Assembly: GCF_963259705.1 (NCBI RefSeq)
Contig: NC_081842.1
Coordinates: 65,050,787 to 65,114,786, forward strand
Direction: 5' to 3'
DNA length: 64,000 bases
DNA from: Myotis daubentonii
Lineage: Eukaryota > Chordata > Mammalia > Chiroptera > Vespertilionidae
Part shown: positions 35,936 to 46,032 of the stretch, in pieces
Numbering within the stretch: position 1 is the stretch's first letter
Layout: every line of letters begins with the position of its first letter
Position numbers and translations under genes: made by a program
The notes under the pieces: generated by a model
The model's database searches: none
The model's input: the letters and a program-made list of their open reading frames with translations, nothing else
What the model was told of the DNA's origin: nothing

Positions 35936-38493
35936 ATGTTATGAAGACTTCACTGCAATGGTGCAGAGGCAACCAGACCACACTTCTGAAATTCAGAAGA
36001 GAGAATCCCTACCCACAATCATTTCTTTGATTGACAATAGGCATGCTTGGTTGCCTGAAAGTCTCTATGACAGTTAATAGGGATGTCAATGCTATATCTT
36101 CTCTTGAGATGATCTGGGCATGTGCACCCTTTGAAATGTTCCTTTAATATTAGAGGATGATTTTAGATTCTTCTTACTTTATTAGTATGAACAAGGAAAA
36201 TATTTAGTAAATACGCATGTTCTACTATTGCCTGAAAGGACCCCTCCCCCTTTCTTATGGGGCCAAGTAAAACTGAAGTATGTGGAATTATCAGGCCCAG
36301 GGATATCACTGACAATGTCATTAGGAACGAGGCAAGAGGGACCCCTTGCCACTCTTCCTCTCAGTGAATAGGAGCACTGCCCTTTAGCATAAAACATGAA
36401 AGGAGGTTTCCATAGTTTTGCCAGCTCAGCAAGAGAAAACATTAACCCTGCATATTCTTATCCCAGTTGTCTCAGCATGCATGGGGAGGGAGGGGCCAGA
36501 ATTACAGACTGTCAGCATGAGAGAGCAGAGCTCATTGTGTATGGGTTAAAAGGAATTAGAGCCACCAGATATGCACACATTGAATTTCTAAGGTTCTCTG
36601 CAAGTTCAGATAATTTGGCAGAAAAAGAAATCCCTTTAAATGATTTCTCTTTTCTGTTTATGTTTGGAAATGTGTGGTAGAACTCAGTATTTTCAAAAAT
36701 GAACAGCTTCAATTGTATTAAGTAGAATGTCTCCACTTAATTAATTCACTTAGTCCCTGGGTGACACTGGGTGTGGCTCGGCGAGATTTAGGAGAAATCC
36801 AATTTATAACTAGGAGGAACCTAATTTATAACTGGGAGGAAGCTTCTGCACCAGGCAGCAAGGCGGCATCCTTCCACACCTTTCCAACACTGCAAGGGAA
36901 AGACGAGGTCGGAATTCTAAACTACAGATCACACGCTCTAAGGACTATCTGTTGTATGAGGGAAAAGGCAGATGTTGGTGGGGTTGAAGGGGCTACTTGC
37001 TTACATTGGTATTCTTTATACTTCAATTAAAGTCCTTAGTTTTAAACAAAGGAAACACCTCACAAATTTCTTGCTTTGTGGACTTAGATCCTATCTTGCA
37101 AGTTTTTCATCATCTGCAATATGCACGGTAATTAAGCTGTTTAAAGTTAATCCCAAGATATTTGAAAATCATCACCAATAATATCTCAGGAATTCTTTCC
37201 TTTTATCCCTCCATTGCCCACTTCTTTATCATCGTCTCATCCCCATGCCACTGCCATTCTCTTCTTCTTGCTTTAATAATCTATAGCGGTGGGTAATTAA
37301 TGGCCAATAAAGATCATTTATGCTTTCGTCTCACCCACTGGCAATGCATTACAACTCAGAAATCCAAGACTGCTTTTTATGCTGCTCAAGTGGAAGAGGA
37401 AGGAAGTGCAATCTCTCCAGCCCCCTCCCATGTTTCTGCTGGATTTTATGGGTGTGGCAGAGTTTAGACCTTTGCAGATTTTTGCCCTTGTTTTATTCCC
37501 TGTTAAGGACCAGGATGACTAGATGCCAGAATGAAGATAAGCACAATCAGATCCTGCCATGAGTGATACAGGATCATTACACCCACAAGCAGGAAACCGA
37601 TGTGAGAGAAGTACTCACACATAAATGCCACTCAGTGTAGTACGGAGCCCACGCCCTAAATACATCATTTCCTTCAGTCTGATTTAATTCTATCCTACAT
37701 ACTGACTTATGTGAATGATACACAACAGTGGTAAACAGGGAACAGGGCCATTTCACAGAGAAGCACACATTTATACAATAGGACAATTTCTATACCTTTT
37801 ATTTTCTCTCATGCATATAAATTATGCTAAAATGCATTCAGGCATGTGGAAGCTACACAGAGTACATGCATGACTATCGTACATGAAGTGTGCAGATGCT
37901 ATGCACATTTAGTGCAAATTTCTACAACTCCCAAACACAAAATTTCAGCTTCATTACTTTGCACATCCAATGAACACTTGGGGTTGTCACTGAGAGAGAA
38001 CCCTAGGGAAGGCAACTGTCCCCTTTTGGGGAAGGGAATTCCATTAGCCTCAATTCCCTTTCTAAAAATCATGCTTGGTTTCCTTTGTCAAAGGGGGGTG
38101 TACATATACTTGTGTGTGTCTACAGAAAGTGGCAAAAAGTTGTAAAGCAACATATTTTCTTTTCAAAATTAAAGCTTTCTTAAATGAATAGCATTGGCTT
38201 CCTTTGGTCTCTGCCTTTCTAAATTTTATTTCCCCAGCTCACCAGTGGGGCAACCTCAGGATGTTTCCTTGACAGTGTGCTTAACCCAGCCACCTGTATC
38301 CACTGCATTTATGTGTTAGAATGAACACGAGAAGAAGAAGCGTCCTGATTTGGAAAATAAGCCATAGAAGCACCGGTCTCTAGAACCATAAAACAGTTTG
38401 GGGAAGTCCGGCATGTAAGATTCTCATGCTCTTCCCCAAACACCCCTACACAACCCACCAAACCACACACAAAACCCCAGGTGCCGGTTACTT

Positions 38494-38535
38494 TATGTAT
38501 GTATGCATGTATGTATGTATGCATGCATGCATGCT
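38494..38535. repeat. (ATGT)n/(GCAT)n microsatellite
   Basis: Tetranucleotide repeats ATGT and GCAT over about 40 bp. Confidence 0.9.
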
Positions 38536-38860
38536 ATGCCTCTCCATCCACTGCTCTGATATTCTGCTTCTGTCTCCCTTCCCCTTCCTCTTCCTTCTCC
38601 TTCATCCTCATTCCCCGCCCCTCCTTTCAGGGCGCTGGCTAAATGTTCTAATCTGGAAGGCTGTTCCTTCTCCCCCCCTCCACCCCTCCCCCCCCCCGGT
38701 CCCCCCACCCCCTTCCGATTCAGCGAGTGTATTACAAATTGCCCAGTATCCAATACCTGCACAGGAATAATGCCCAATTCCTATCTCTTGCACTCCACCC
38801 CTAAGGCAATCAATCTGCAAAAGGCTTCTTTAACCAAGACTGCCATCCCCTTCCTCCGGG

Positions 38861-38890
38861 CACGCGCGCGCGTTCGCGCGCGCGCGCACA
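38861..38890. repeat. Alternating CG tract
   Basis: CACGCGCGCGCG, TT, then CGCGCGCGCGCGCACA: strict purine/pyrimidine alternation broken once, able to form Z-DNA or a hairpin. Confidence 0.9.
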
Positions 38891-40049
38891 GGCACACCCT
38901 CACCCATATCCCACACCCATTTTTCTCTTTAACCCTCGCCAAAATCACTCAAACGTGTTCCAATAAATGTTTGAAAGCTTCATTTGGCGAATGCCAGGGC
39001 ACTGTCGGTTCCTGCTAAACACCATACTCTTCATTCCTCCCTGCCCTCACTCCAAGTTTCTAAAATGTCTTTCAAGAAATAAGTGAGCAATTTGAAATGG
39101 AAGAAAAACCTGGGCAGTGGGGGAGGGAGGGTGAGGACTCGGATTCTTGCTAATCTTGTGTGTGTCCCTCTTCCGGATGAAAATGAGTCACCAAATGCTT
39201 ATTATCCAGAATGTTAGCCTGACTCTGGTCACTGACAACCCCAGGAAAAATGCAAGGGAAAGGGAGAAAAGACCTGATTTCCAACAGGTAATACTGGGCT
39301 CATCTTTCCCATCCCCTGGAGCTCAAAGCTCCTAGGGGCGTGGTCCGCCCTCTCCTCGGACAGCTGGCGGGTGCACAATCGCTACGGATTTTCCCCTTCC
39401 ACGCGGCCAGTTTCTCCCCCAGCCCCAGTTGCCTTCAGATTCTTTTTTTGAAAAAAAGAAAAAAAAAAAAGGAGCATCTCCCAAATCAGTTTCATTCATT
39501 GACAAATAAATAAATAAAACCTTCATATGTTCTTCCATTAATACCTGCGCCCATTTGAGGCTCAGGCATGTAGGAAATAAGGCTTCTCCCGCAGCACATG
39601 TGAGAAAATTGTACCACAGAACAAGCTATACTCATTACTAAATATTATTCGTTCAACCTGCTTTTCGCAAAGAATATAAAGGGCTGCTTCCCCATCTTAT
39701 AGGTAAAACCTACACCTTTCTCCCAGATCCGTTTCTACCTCCACACCCGAAAAACCAGACCTGAAATGCTGAACATTAACTAATAGCCGCATAAATAAAT
39801 AAATAAATCGTATTTCTAGCCAAACAGGCGTATTTTTTCCTATCATCATCTAAATTAGTAGCAGCAACCCCAAACCAGAGCATGAGAAACAGAATAGAAT
39901 AAAAGCTGGGATGCAACCGTCAGTTACCATAGGCTAAGGAAACGCGAGCACCATGGCCAGAGCAGAAGCAGTTAAAATATTTTCCCTGCCTTTACAGGGA
40001 AATACTGTACTCTGGTAATTTCACAACAGCAAGAAGTAAAAATCTTTAG

Positions 40050-40058
40050 CTCTACCTG
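40050..40058 (-). other. GAP43: Splice donor of GAP43 exon 1
   Basis: The minus strand reads CAG|GTAGAG, with G at 40055 and T at 40054. It falls exactly after codon 10, where the conserved GAP43 exon 1/intron 1 boundary is known to lie. This is what distinguishes a true gene from a processed pseudogene, because a retrocopy would continue into exon 2 sequence. Confidence 0.9.
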
Positions 40059-40085
40059 TTTGGTTCTTCTCATACAGCACAGCAT
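40056..40085 (-). CDS. GAP43: GAP43 (neuromodulin) exon 1 coding part
   Basis: On the minus strand an ATG at 40085-40083 opens the ten codons MLCCMRRTKQ, followed at once by GTAGAG, a good splice donor after CAG. Exon 1 of GAP43 is known to encode exactly this N-terminus. Cys3 and Cys4 are the palmitoylation sites that anchor the growth-cone protein to the plasma membrane, and the basic residues after them help sorting. The exon ends in phase 0. The start is supported by A at -3 and by the absence of any in-frame ATG before an in-frame TAG 37 codons upstream (40199-40197). The rest of the protein (calmodulin-binding IQ region, PKC-site serine, acidic tail) lies in later exons that are not in this window. 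The frame remains open past the donor into the intron, but that extension (VELKIF...) does not match GAP43. Identification rests on recall of a short but distinctive peptide plus the matching donor and purine-rich leader. Confidence 0.93.
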
Positions 40086-40308
40086 GGTTGTATCGTCCCT
40101 TGCCTTCTTCCTGCCTTCTCTCCTTTCCTCCTCTCTCTTTCTTATTCCCCCCCTCTCCACCTCTTTTCTGCTCGCTTGCTCACTCGCTCTCTCGCGCTAG
40201 CGCGCTCTCTCTCCCTCCCTCCCTCTCTCTCCCTCACACACACCAGGGCAGTTAGCAGCAACTGTAAGGTCCACAGCTATTGCTCATCGCACATGCTCTC
40301 TCCTCTCT

Positions 40309-40364
<56 letters not shown>

Positions 40365-40640
40365 TTCTTTCTCTCTCTCCTTTTTTCTCTCTCTTCCCCT
40401 CCCCACCTACTCTTTCTTTTTCTTTCGTCTCTCCATCTCTTTCTCAGAATTGTTCTCTAGCTTTCAATGACTAATCTCTTCCCCAACCCCCACCCCCATT
40501 CTAGACAGTCACCCCCTCCCAGTCCCCTGCCAGCCTCATGAATATTTAAACATCTCCAATCTGGACCCAATTACCCACCGACTTTCTCGCTGCATTGAGA
40601 GAGTGGGTGGGGTGGGGGCAGAGAAGTATATCCCAGCCGG
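40086..40640 (-). promoter_or_regulatory. GAP43: GAP43 5' leader and core promoter region
   Basis: Upstream of the ATG the minus strand is strongly purine-rich: GGAGAG-type leader to about 40160, a 12-bp palindrome CGCGCTAGCGCG at 40193-40204, a GGGA/GAGA stretch at 40205-40240, then a long GA tract at about 40296-40420. E-boxes are visible at 40259-40264 (CAACTG on plus, CAGTTG on minus) and 40290-40295 (CACATG). Further upstream lie a TATA-like TTTAAATATT (40550-40541) and an inverted CCAAT box (40556-40560 on plus) in correct order for minus-strand transcription. Polypurine tracts, bHLH-bound E-boxes and two start regions have been described for the rodent GAP43 promoter, which fits. The exact start sites cannot be placed from sequence. 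Confidence 0.75.
40296..40382. repeat. (CT)n tract in GAP43 promoter (GA on sense strand)
   Basis: About 20 perfect CT units within a longer CT/CTTT stretch. It lies 200-300 bp upstream of the ATG and on the sense strand is polypurine. Confidence 0.95.
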
Positions 40641-41038
40641 TTCAGGAGATTGGATGGGATGTGTTTTACATGGAAGAGGGGCTTGAGGAATGCTTGTATT
40701 TCTTCACTAACTCTGTTCTTTTCCCAATATCATAAAAGCAAAGAACAGCTATTCTGAATGAGTAGTCAGACTTATACAACACGTTATATCTGCTATTTAG
40801 GTTTTATGCAGTTAATAATTGTGAGGGTTAAGTTCTCTCAAAAAATAAAATAACATGTAAATATTACACATTGTGTGTATACTGTACTCAGTATTCACAT
40901 AACCTAAAATAAATGCATACATATAAGCTGAGATATGCACAAACATATCTCATTTTGCTTCAATATTCTTGAAAAAATCCACGAATATATTGCATTTTAA
41001 ACATTCTAAGCACTTGAGTTTAGAAATAACTAATATTG

Positions 41039-41262
41039 CCCTAGCTGGTTTGGTTCAGTGGATAGAGCATCAGCCTGTGGACTAAAGGGTCCCCTGTTCA
41101 ATTCAGATCAGGGGCACATGCCCGGGCTGTGGGCTTGATCCCCAGTGGGGGACATGTGGGGGGGGGTAGCCGATCAATGATTCTCTCTCATTATTGATGT
41201 TTCTATCTCTCTCTCCCACTTCTTTCCTCTCTGAAATCAATAAAAATATTTATTTTTTTAAA
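41039..41262 (+). repeat. VES SINE
   Basis: It starts CCCTAGCTGGTTTGGTTCAG, ends TGAAATCAATAAAAATATTT, and is flanked by similar AAATAAC/AAATAAT sequence. It is the first young transposon upstream of the GAP43 promoter. Confidence 0.93.
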
Positions 41263-41294
41263 AGTGTAAATAATATAATTTTTAGGTATATAGT

Positions 41295-41440
41295 ACTGTG
41301 CAATTTTGGGACTGTTACTGAACCTCTCTGCACCTCATTTTCTAATCTCTAAAATAGGGATAATAATGCCAACCTATTATTAGCAAAGAACAAATAACAA
41401 ATGTATGCAAAGCACAATGAAGCCATTCTTAATACATAGT
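41295..41440 (+). repeat. MIR SINE fragment
   Basis: GTTACTGAACCTCTCTGCAC, then CTCATTTTCTAATCTCTAAA and ATAGGGATAATAATGCCAAC follow the MIR core and 3' order. Confidence 0.8.
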
Positions 41441-41861
41441 AGATTTACCTCACAGACTGTACTTTTCTGAAATTTAGGTGACATTTCCAAAGACTATCTC
41501 AAAGACTATACTATTTCTTGTTGTTCATTAGTGATGCTAAGCATTCCCAATTAAACAGCTCATATTCTTTCAGCTCCTAGACATGAGCCTAGTTAATAGG
41601 TGTTAACCAGACAGTTATTATCATATATAGTATCAGGATCACTGAGTTTAATATATGCAAAATGTGTTTTGATGAAATTCGAGGTACACCCATCTCAGAA
41701 GGGACTCTCTCAGAGAGATAGATACTCAGGGGTTGATGGTTATAAATTGTCCCCAGAGGTCTTCCTGAGCCTCACCTGATGCAGATCCAGCCTTACTTGG
41801 CTTTTCATTCCTCTCAATTTGCTTCTTAGCTTTCATATGTTATGATTAAAATATAGAGTTA

Positions 41862-42256
41862 GGCCCTGGCCAGATGGGTGGCTCAGTTGGTTGGAGCTTC
41901 ATCCCTTAGACCCGTGGTCAGCAAACCATGGCTTGCAAGCCACATGCTACTCTTTGGCCCCTTCAGTGTGGCTCTTCCACAAAATAACACCTGCGGGCAT
42001 GCGCGTACAGTGCGATTGAAACTTCATGACCCATGTGCAGAAGCTGGTATTTTGTGGAAGAGCCAGTATTTTGTGGAAGAGCCACACTGAAGGGGCCAAA
42101 GAGCCACATGTGGCTCGCGAGCCCTGGTTTGCCAAGCCGTGGTTTGCCGAGCCACAGTTTGCCAAACACTGCCTTAGACCAAAAGATTTCAAATTCCATC
42201 CCCAGTTGGGGGTGAAGGGCTGTTCCGGAGGCAACCGATTGATGTTTCTCCCTCAC

Positions 42257-42309
<53 letters not shown>

Positions 42310-42347
42310 GCAAAATAGTCAATAAAAACATATCCTAGGGTGAAGAT

Positions 42348-42395
<48 letters not shown>
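41862..42395 (+). repeat. VES SINE split by a hAT
   Basis: The head GGCCCTGGCCAGATGGGTGG is at 41862-41912. The body resumes at 42173 with CTTAGACCAAAAGATTTC and runs through a (CT)n to an expanded (AAAT)n tail (42344-42397). AGTTAGG-type flanks at 41856 and 42404 are the SINE duplication. Confidence 0.92.
41913..42171. mobile_element. Non-autonomous hAT nested in VES SINE
   Basis: It starts CGTGGTCAGCAAACC and ends GGTTTGCCG...TTTGCCAAACACTG. CTTAGACC lies on both sides (41905-41912, 42173-42180; the match extends to 9 bp). There are local tandem duplications of CAGTATTTTGTGGAAGAGCC and GGTTTGCC near its right side. Confidence 0.92.
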
Positions 42396-42396
<1 letters not shown>

Positions 42397-42410
42397 AGTA
42401 TAAAGTTAGG

Positions 42411-43420
42411 TTCTGAGTTTAATATTTTTTAATGTTGTAATGAGCCCAGTCAGAGCCAAGCTTTCAAAAACAGTTTTCTATGGGTATAAGTGATAGAAGA
42501 GGGTATATAATATAAGAAATGTCTTCACCAGAGGCATTTTGTTTATGGATTAGGATCACCCTACCTAGCCTGCTTGGGGCTAGAGTGTGATAAAGGAAGG
42601 AAGCAGAGGAGGTGAGAAGAATTGCTTTTTCTGGTGTTTAAACAGACTCATAGATACAATCATTATGTGGTCCAGTATAAGGCAGCTAGCAGAAGCCCAC
42701 ATAGTAGGCCATAGAAAGAGGCCAACTCCTTGCCCTTTCAATGCACTCCCGGCAGCCTGCTATTTATAGCTTCTTTTCCTTTTTATTTGTTGGAAGAAAA
42801 TTTGGAACCTAAGTGGCATAATGAAGTCAAATAGAGTCTAGTACTCAAAAATAGTCATAGGCCTGGATGAATTTTAAGATGACATATGTTAAGCCACAAC
42901 ACTTGGCATCAGTTTTTTCAGTAGTTCACATGCAATATTTCATCTAATACTATAAATGAGGTCATTACAATCACTAATCCATTTTTATGGAGATTCTAAA
43001 GCTAAGTAAATTAAGTACCTAGACCAGGTCCCACAGATAATAAGAGTTATGACTACAAAACCCTGTTAGCTACTCAAATGCATTGCTACTCAATGGATCT
43101 CTATACCTCATTACTTCTGGTCCTTAGGAAATTAGACTATGCAGTGGACGTTTTTGTGTTGAAATGAAGTTAGCATTCCCAAAGGTCCACCTATTAGGCC
43201 CAGCCCTTACCTCAAGGGCCATGGGGAACAAGCTGATATCATCATCTAGTAGCAAGTCCTCCATTTGTTTCTGACCAAATATCAGCGACTTCAATCACCC
43301 TCAGAAGCCTCAGTATTTAAAACTTGGCCCATCTTGGATGGCTTCCTCTGGACATTTTACCTTAGGTCTATGAGCCTCTGAAAATTACTTCCCAGAAGGG
43401 AACTCAATATTTCAAATTCA
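42411..43420. other. Unique intergenic DNA, no gene
   Basis: A possible antisense MIR remnant lies at 42965-43070. Otherwise nothing is recognised. Confidence 0.45.
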
Positions 43421-43632
43421 GGCCAGTGTGGCTCACTTGGTAAGAGTGTGGTTCTGTGCACTGAAGGGTCCTGGGTTCAATTCCAAGTCAAAGTACATAA
43501 CCAGGTTGCAGGAGGTAACCAATCAATGTTTCTTTCTCCTCTCTCTATCTCTCTCCCCCGCCTCCCCGCCCCTTACCCTTAGCCCCTCTCTAGAATCAAT
43601 GAACATATCCTCAGGTGAGGATTTAAAAAAAA
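43421..43632 (+). repeat. VES SINE (first of a tandem pair)
   Basis: The tRNA-like head GGCCAGTGTGGCTCACTTGG, pyrimidine tract and CAATGAACATATCCTCAGGT tail are present. CAATATT on both sides suggests its own target duplication. Confidence 0.9.
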
Positions 43633-43642
43633 CAATATTCCA

Positions 43643-43910
43643 GCCCTAGCTGATTTGGCTCAATGGATAAAGCGTCAGCCCATAGACTGAAGGGTCCTGG
43701 GTTTGATTCTGGTCAAGGGTAAGTACCTCAGTTGCAGGCTTAATCCCTGGTCTTGTCCCATGCGGGAGGCAACCTATCAATGTGTCTCTCTCACATTGAT
43801 GTTTCTCTCTCTGTGTCTCTCTCCCTCCCTCCCTTCCACTTTCTCTAAAAAATATATCAATGGAAAAATATCATGGGCTGAGGTTAATAAAAAACAACAA
43901 ACAAACAAAG
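43643..43910 (+). repeat. VES SINE (second of a tandem pair)
   Basis: GCCCTAGCTGATTTGGCTCA head, longer body with GTGCAGGC-type insert, AACAACAAACAAACAAAG tail. It lies ten bases after the previous SINE in the same orientation. Confidence 0.9.
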
Positions 43911-44050
43911 AATTCCAAATTTAATTTGAACAATATGGAATCAAATCCAATACTACACCCCTCCTGCTTCAGCAATGGAAGTTATGGGATGATAGAGGAA
44001 TGAGGAAGAGAAAAGCACACACTGATGTGATCTTGGCAAAAAAAATAATA

Positions 44051-44051
<1 letters not shown>

Positions 44052-44137
<86 letters not shown>
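44052..44137. repeat. (GT)n(AT)n compound microsatellite
   Basis: About 20 GT units pass directly into about 20 AT units. Confidence 0.97.
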
Positions 44138-44139
<2 letters not shown>

Positions 44140-44564
44140 CCAGTGTTGTTTTGATCCCTATCAATAAACCCACTAGACCATGTAGCCAATCCCAGAAAAT
44201 GCCTAGGTTTATATAATTTTAGATTAGCACATTAACTCATTAAACTATCAGGAAATTTCCCAAGTATAGGTTAGATAATAACATCATTTTATAAGAAGGT
44301 GAAGAGTGGTGAGGCCAGATCCCAGTTCTATTCTCATATCTTTTTTAATTTCATAGAAAAATGATGTTGTTTCTATAATAAACCCAACAGTCACTGGGCT
44401 TGACTGCAGGCTCTGTCAGATAGTCTGCCATTTTATGGCTAGCACTTGAAAGAAGCGTGTCAGCAATTGAGGTAGAAAATACATTTTGTCTTTTTACTCC
44501 CCCTTCCAGGAGTTTATTTTTTTAACTTTTAGTCTTAACCTTTTACCTGCGGTATTGGTGTACT

Positions 44565-44975
44565 AGTGCTACCATAACAAAATACCACAGACTGTGGGGC
44601 TTAGATAGCAGACATTTATTTTCTCACAGTTCTGGAGGTTGGAAGACCAAGGTCAAGGTTGGCTACCTCTGAGGTCCACAAAGGAAAGATATATTCCAGA
44701 GCCCTCTCGTGCCCTACAGCCGCCCTCTCACTGCCTCTTCATACGGTGGTCCCTCTGTGCCTGTGCACCCTGGTGTCTTTCTGTGTCTGAATTGCCTTAT
44801 TAAGAGACATTAGTCCAATTATATTGAAGTCCACCCATATGACATCATTTAACCTTAATTACACCTTTAAAGGACCTATCTACAAATACAGTCACATTCT
44901 GAGGTACTGGGATTAGGGCTTCAACATATGATTTTTTTTTGGGGGGGGGGGACACAATTCAGTCCACAAAACCAG
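44565..44975 (-). mobile_element. MaLR LTR (MLT1-like), antisense
   Basis: CCATAACAAAATACCACAGA, CTCACAGTTCTGGAGGTTGG, ACAGTCACATTCTGAGGTAC and a G-rich GGGGACACAATTCAGTCC end are the reverse complement of an MLT1-type LTR. It is an old solo LTR of a non-infectious endogenous element. Confidence 0.8.
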
Positions 44976-45419
44976 CATTCTTTATCAGTATTTTCTGACT
45001 TTATTCATTTATTCAACATTTTCTATGTTGCAAAAACATCTTACCCTTAAGGAGGTACACACACATATATGAAAGACAAAACAAATGCTGTTTTAACAGA
45101 ACAGGATTTGATGCCAAATCTATGTTATAAGAATTCAGAATAGGAAATAAATCACTGTGGACCAGGATAGGTTTTTATTTCATGATTAGGATTTGAACAG
45201 GTGGAGAAAGCACAAGGAGTTTTAGAGGAGGGAAAGGCATCACATTAGAAAAGGCAAAGTGCACAAATAATCTGCACAACCAGGGGACTATTGATGTACA
45301 GAAGGGGGGAAGCTGTAAAGGAGAGCTGAGAGAACCTTGGAAGGGGAGGCTACACACCCAGATTAAGAAGGACCTGAAGGGTCAGGATATTAATGGCTTA
45401 GGAAGGCCACAAGAAATTT

Positions 45420-45795
45420 CCACAAACTTAAAATGACAAATTTATTCTCTCATATTTCTCTAAATCTGAAATCAAAGTGTTGGCAGGATTAGTTCCTTCT
45501 GGAGGCTATGAGGGAGACTCCATTCCATACCTTTCTGCTAGCTTCTAGTGACTGTGGGCAGTAACTGCCTTTCCTTGGTTTGTAGATGCATCACTCCAAT
45601 TTTCCTCCATCTCAGATGGCCTTCCCCTCTTTTTATCAGAACACCTGTCATTGAATCTAGAGCCCACTCTAAATCCAGGATGATCTTATCTCCAGATCCA
45701 TAATTTACATGTATCTGTAAAGACCCTTTTCTCAAGTAAGGTCACATATACAGGTTCTGGAGGTTAGGACTTGGATATAGCTTTTTTAGGAACAC
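45420..45795 (-). mobile_element. MaLR-type LTR fragment, antisense
   Basis: AGTTCCTTCTGGAGGCTATG, GTAGATGCATCACTCCAATT, GTAAGGTCACATATACAGGT and TTAGGACTTGGATATAGC follow the MLT1/MST antisense order. A hAT has inserted just to its right. Confidence 0.6.
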
Positions 45796-45812
45796 AAGAC
45801 ATCACTATAGGG

Positions 45813-46024
45813 TCGTGGTCAGCATACTGAGGTTTGAGAGCCACATGCGGCTCTTTGGCCCATTGAGTGTGGCTCTTCCTAAGCCTTAGAAGTACCCTAA
45901 TTAAGTTAATAACAATGTACCTACCTATATAGTTTACGTTTAAAAAATTTGGCTCTCAAAAGAAATTTCAATTGTTGTACTGTTGATATTTGGCTCTGTT
46001 GACTAATGAGTTTGCCGACCACTG
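45813..46024. mobile_element. Non-autonomous hAT, sister of copy at 9502 (212 bp)
   Basis: Duplication CTATAGGG lies at 45805-45812 and 46025-46032. Ends are TCGTGGTCAGCATAC and GTTTGCCGACCACTG. The length is identical to the 9502 copy, with the same core TTTGGCTCTCAAAAGAAATT, so the two are recent copies of one subfamily. Confidence 0.93.
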
Positions 46025-46032
46025 CTATAGGG

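Larger units (their letters stand above)
35936..40049. other. Intron 1 next to exon 1, free of young transposons
   Basis: Unique sequence with CpG-richer parts at 38580-38720, 38855-38890 and 39330-39420. It includes (ATGT/ATGC)n at 38494-38535, an alternating CG run at 38861-38890 and an A-rich hairpin near 39440. No further exon is supported. The lack of SINEs, hATs and Helitrons suggests regulatory constraint. Confidence 0.5.
1..40055 (-). other. GAP43: GAP43 intron 1, 5' portion
   Basis: The gene runs towards lower coordinates, so all sequence below the donor is first intron. Exon 2 encodes most of the protein and should appear as a long acidic, Lys/Glu/Ala-rich minus-strand frame containing an IQ motif. 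No such frame exists here, so the intron exceeds 40 kb, as expected for this gene. No other exon with convincing splice sites and coding content was found inside it. Confidence 0.8.

Noticed and set aside
1..40055. GAP43 exon 2 or the alternative first exon within intron 1
   Set aside because: No minus-strand frame resembles the acidic IQ-containing exon 2. An alternative short first exon was looked for and not recognised, though one under 60 codons could be missed.
40085..40160. Longer GAP43 N-terminus starting at 40160
   Set aside because: The codon there is GTG, not ATG. The conserved start is the ATG at 40085.
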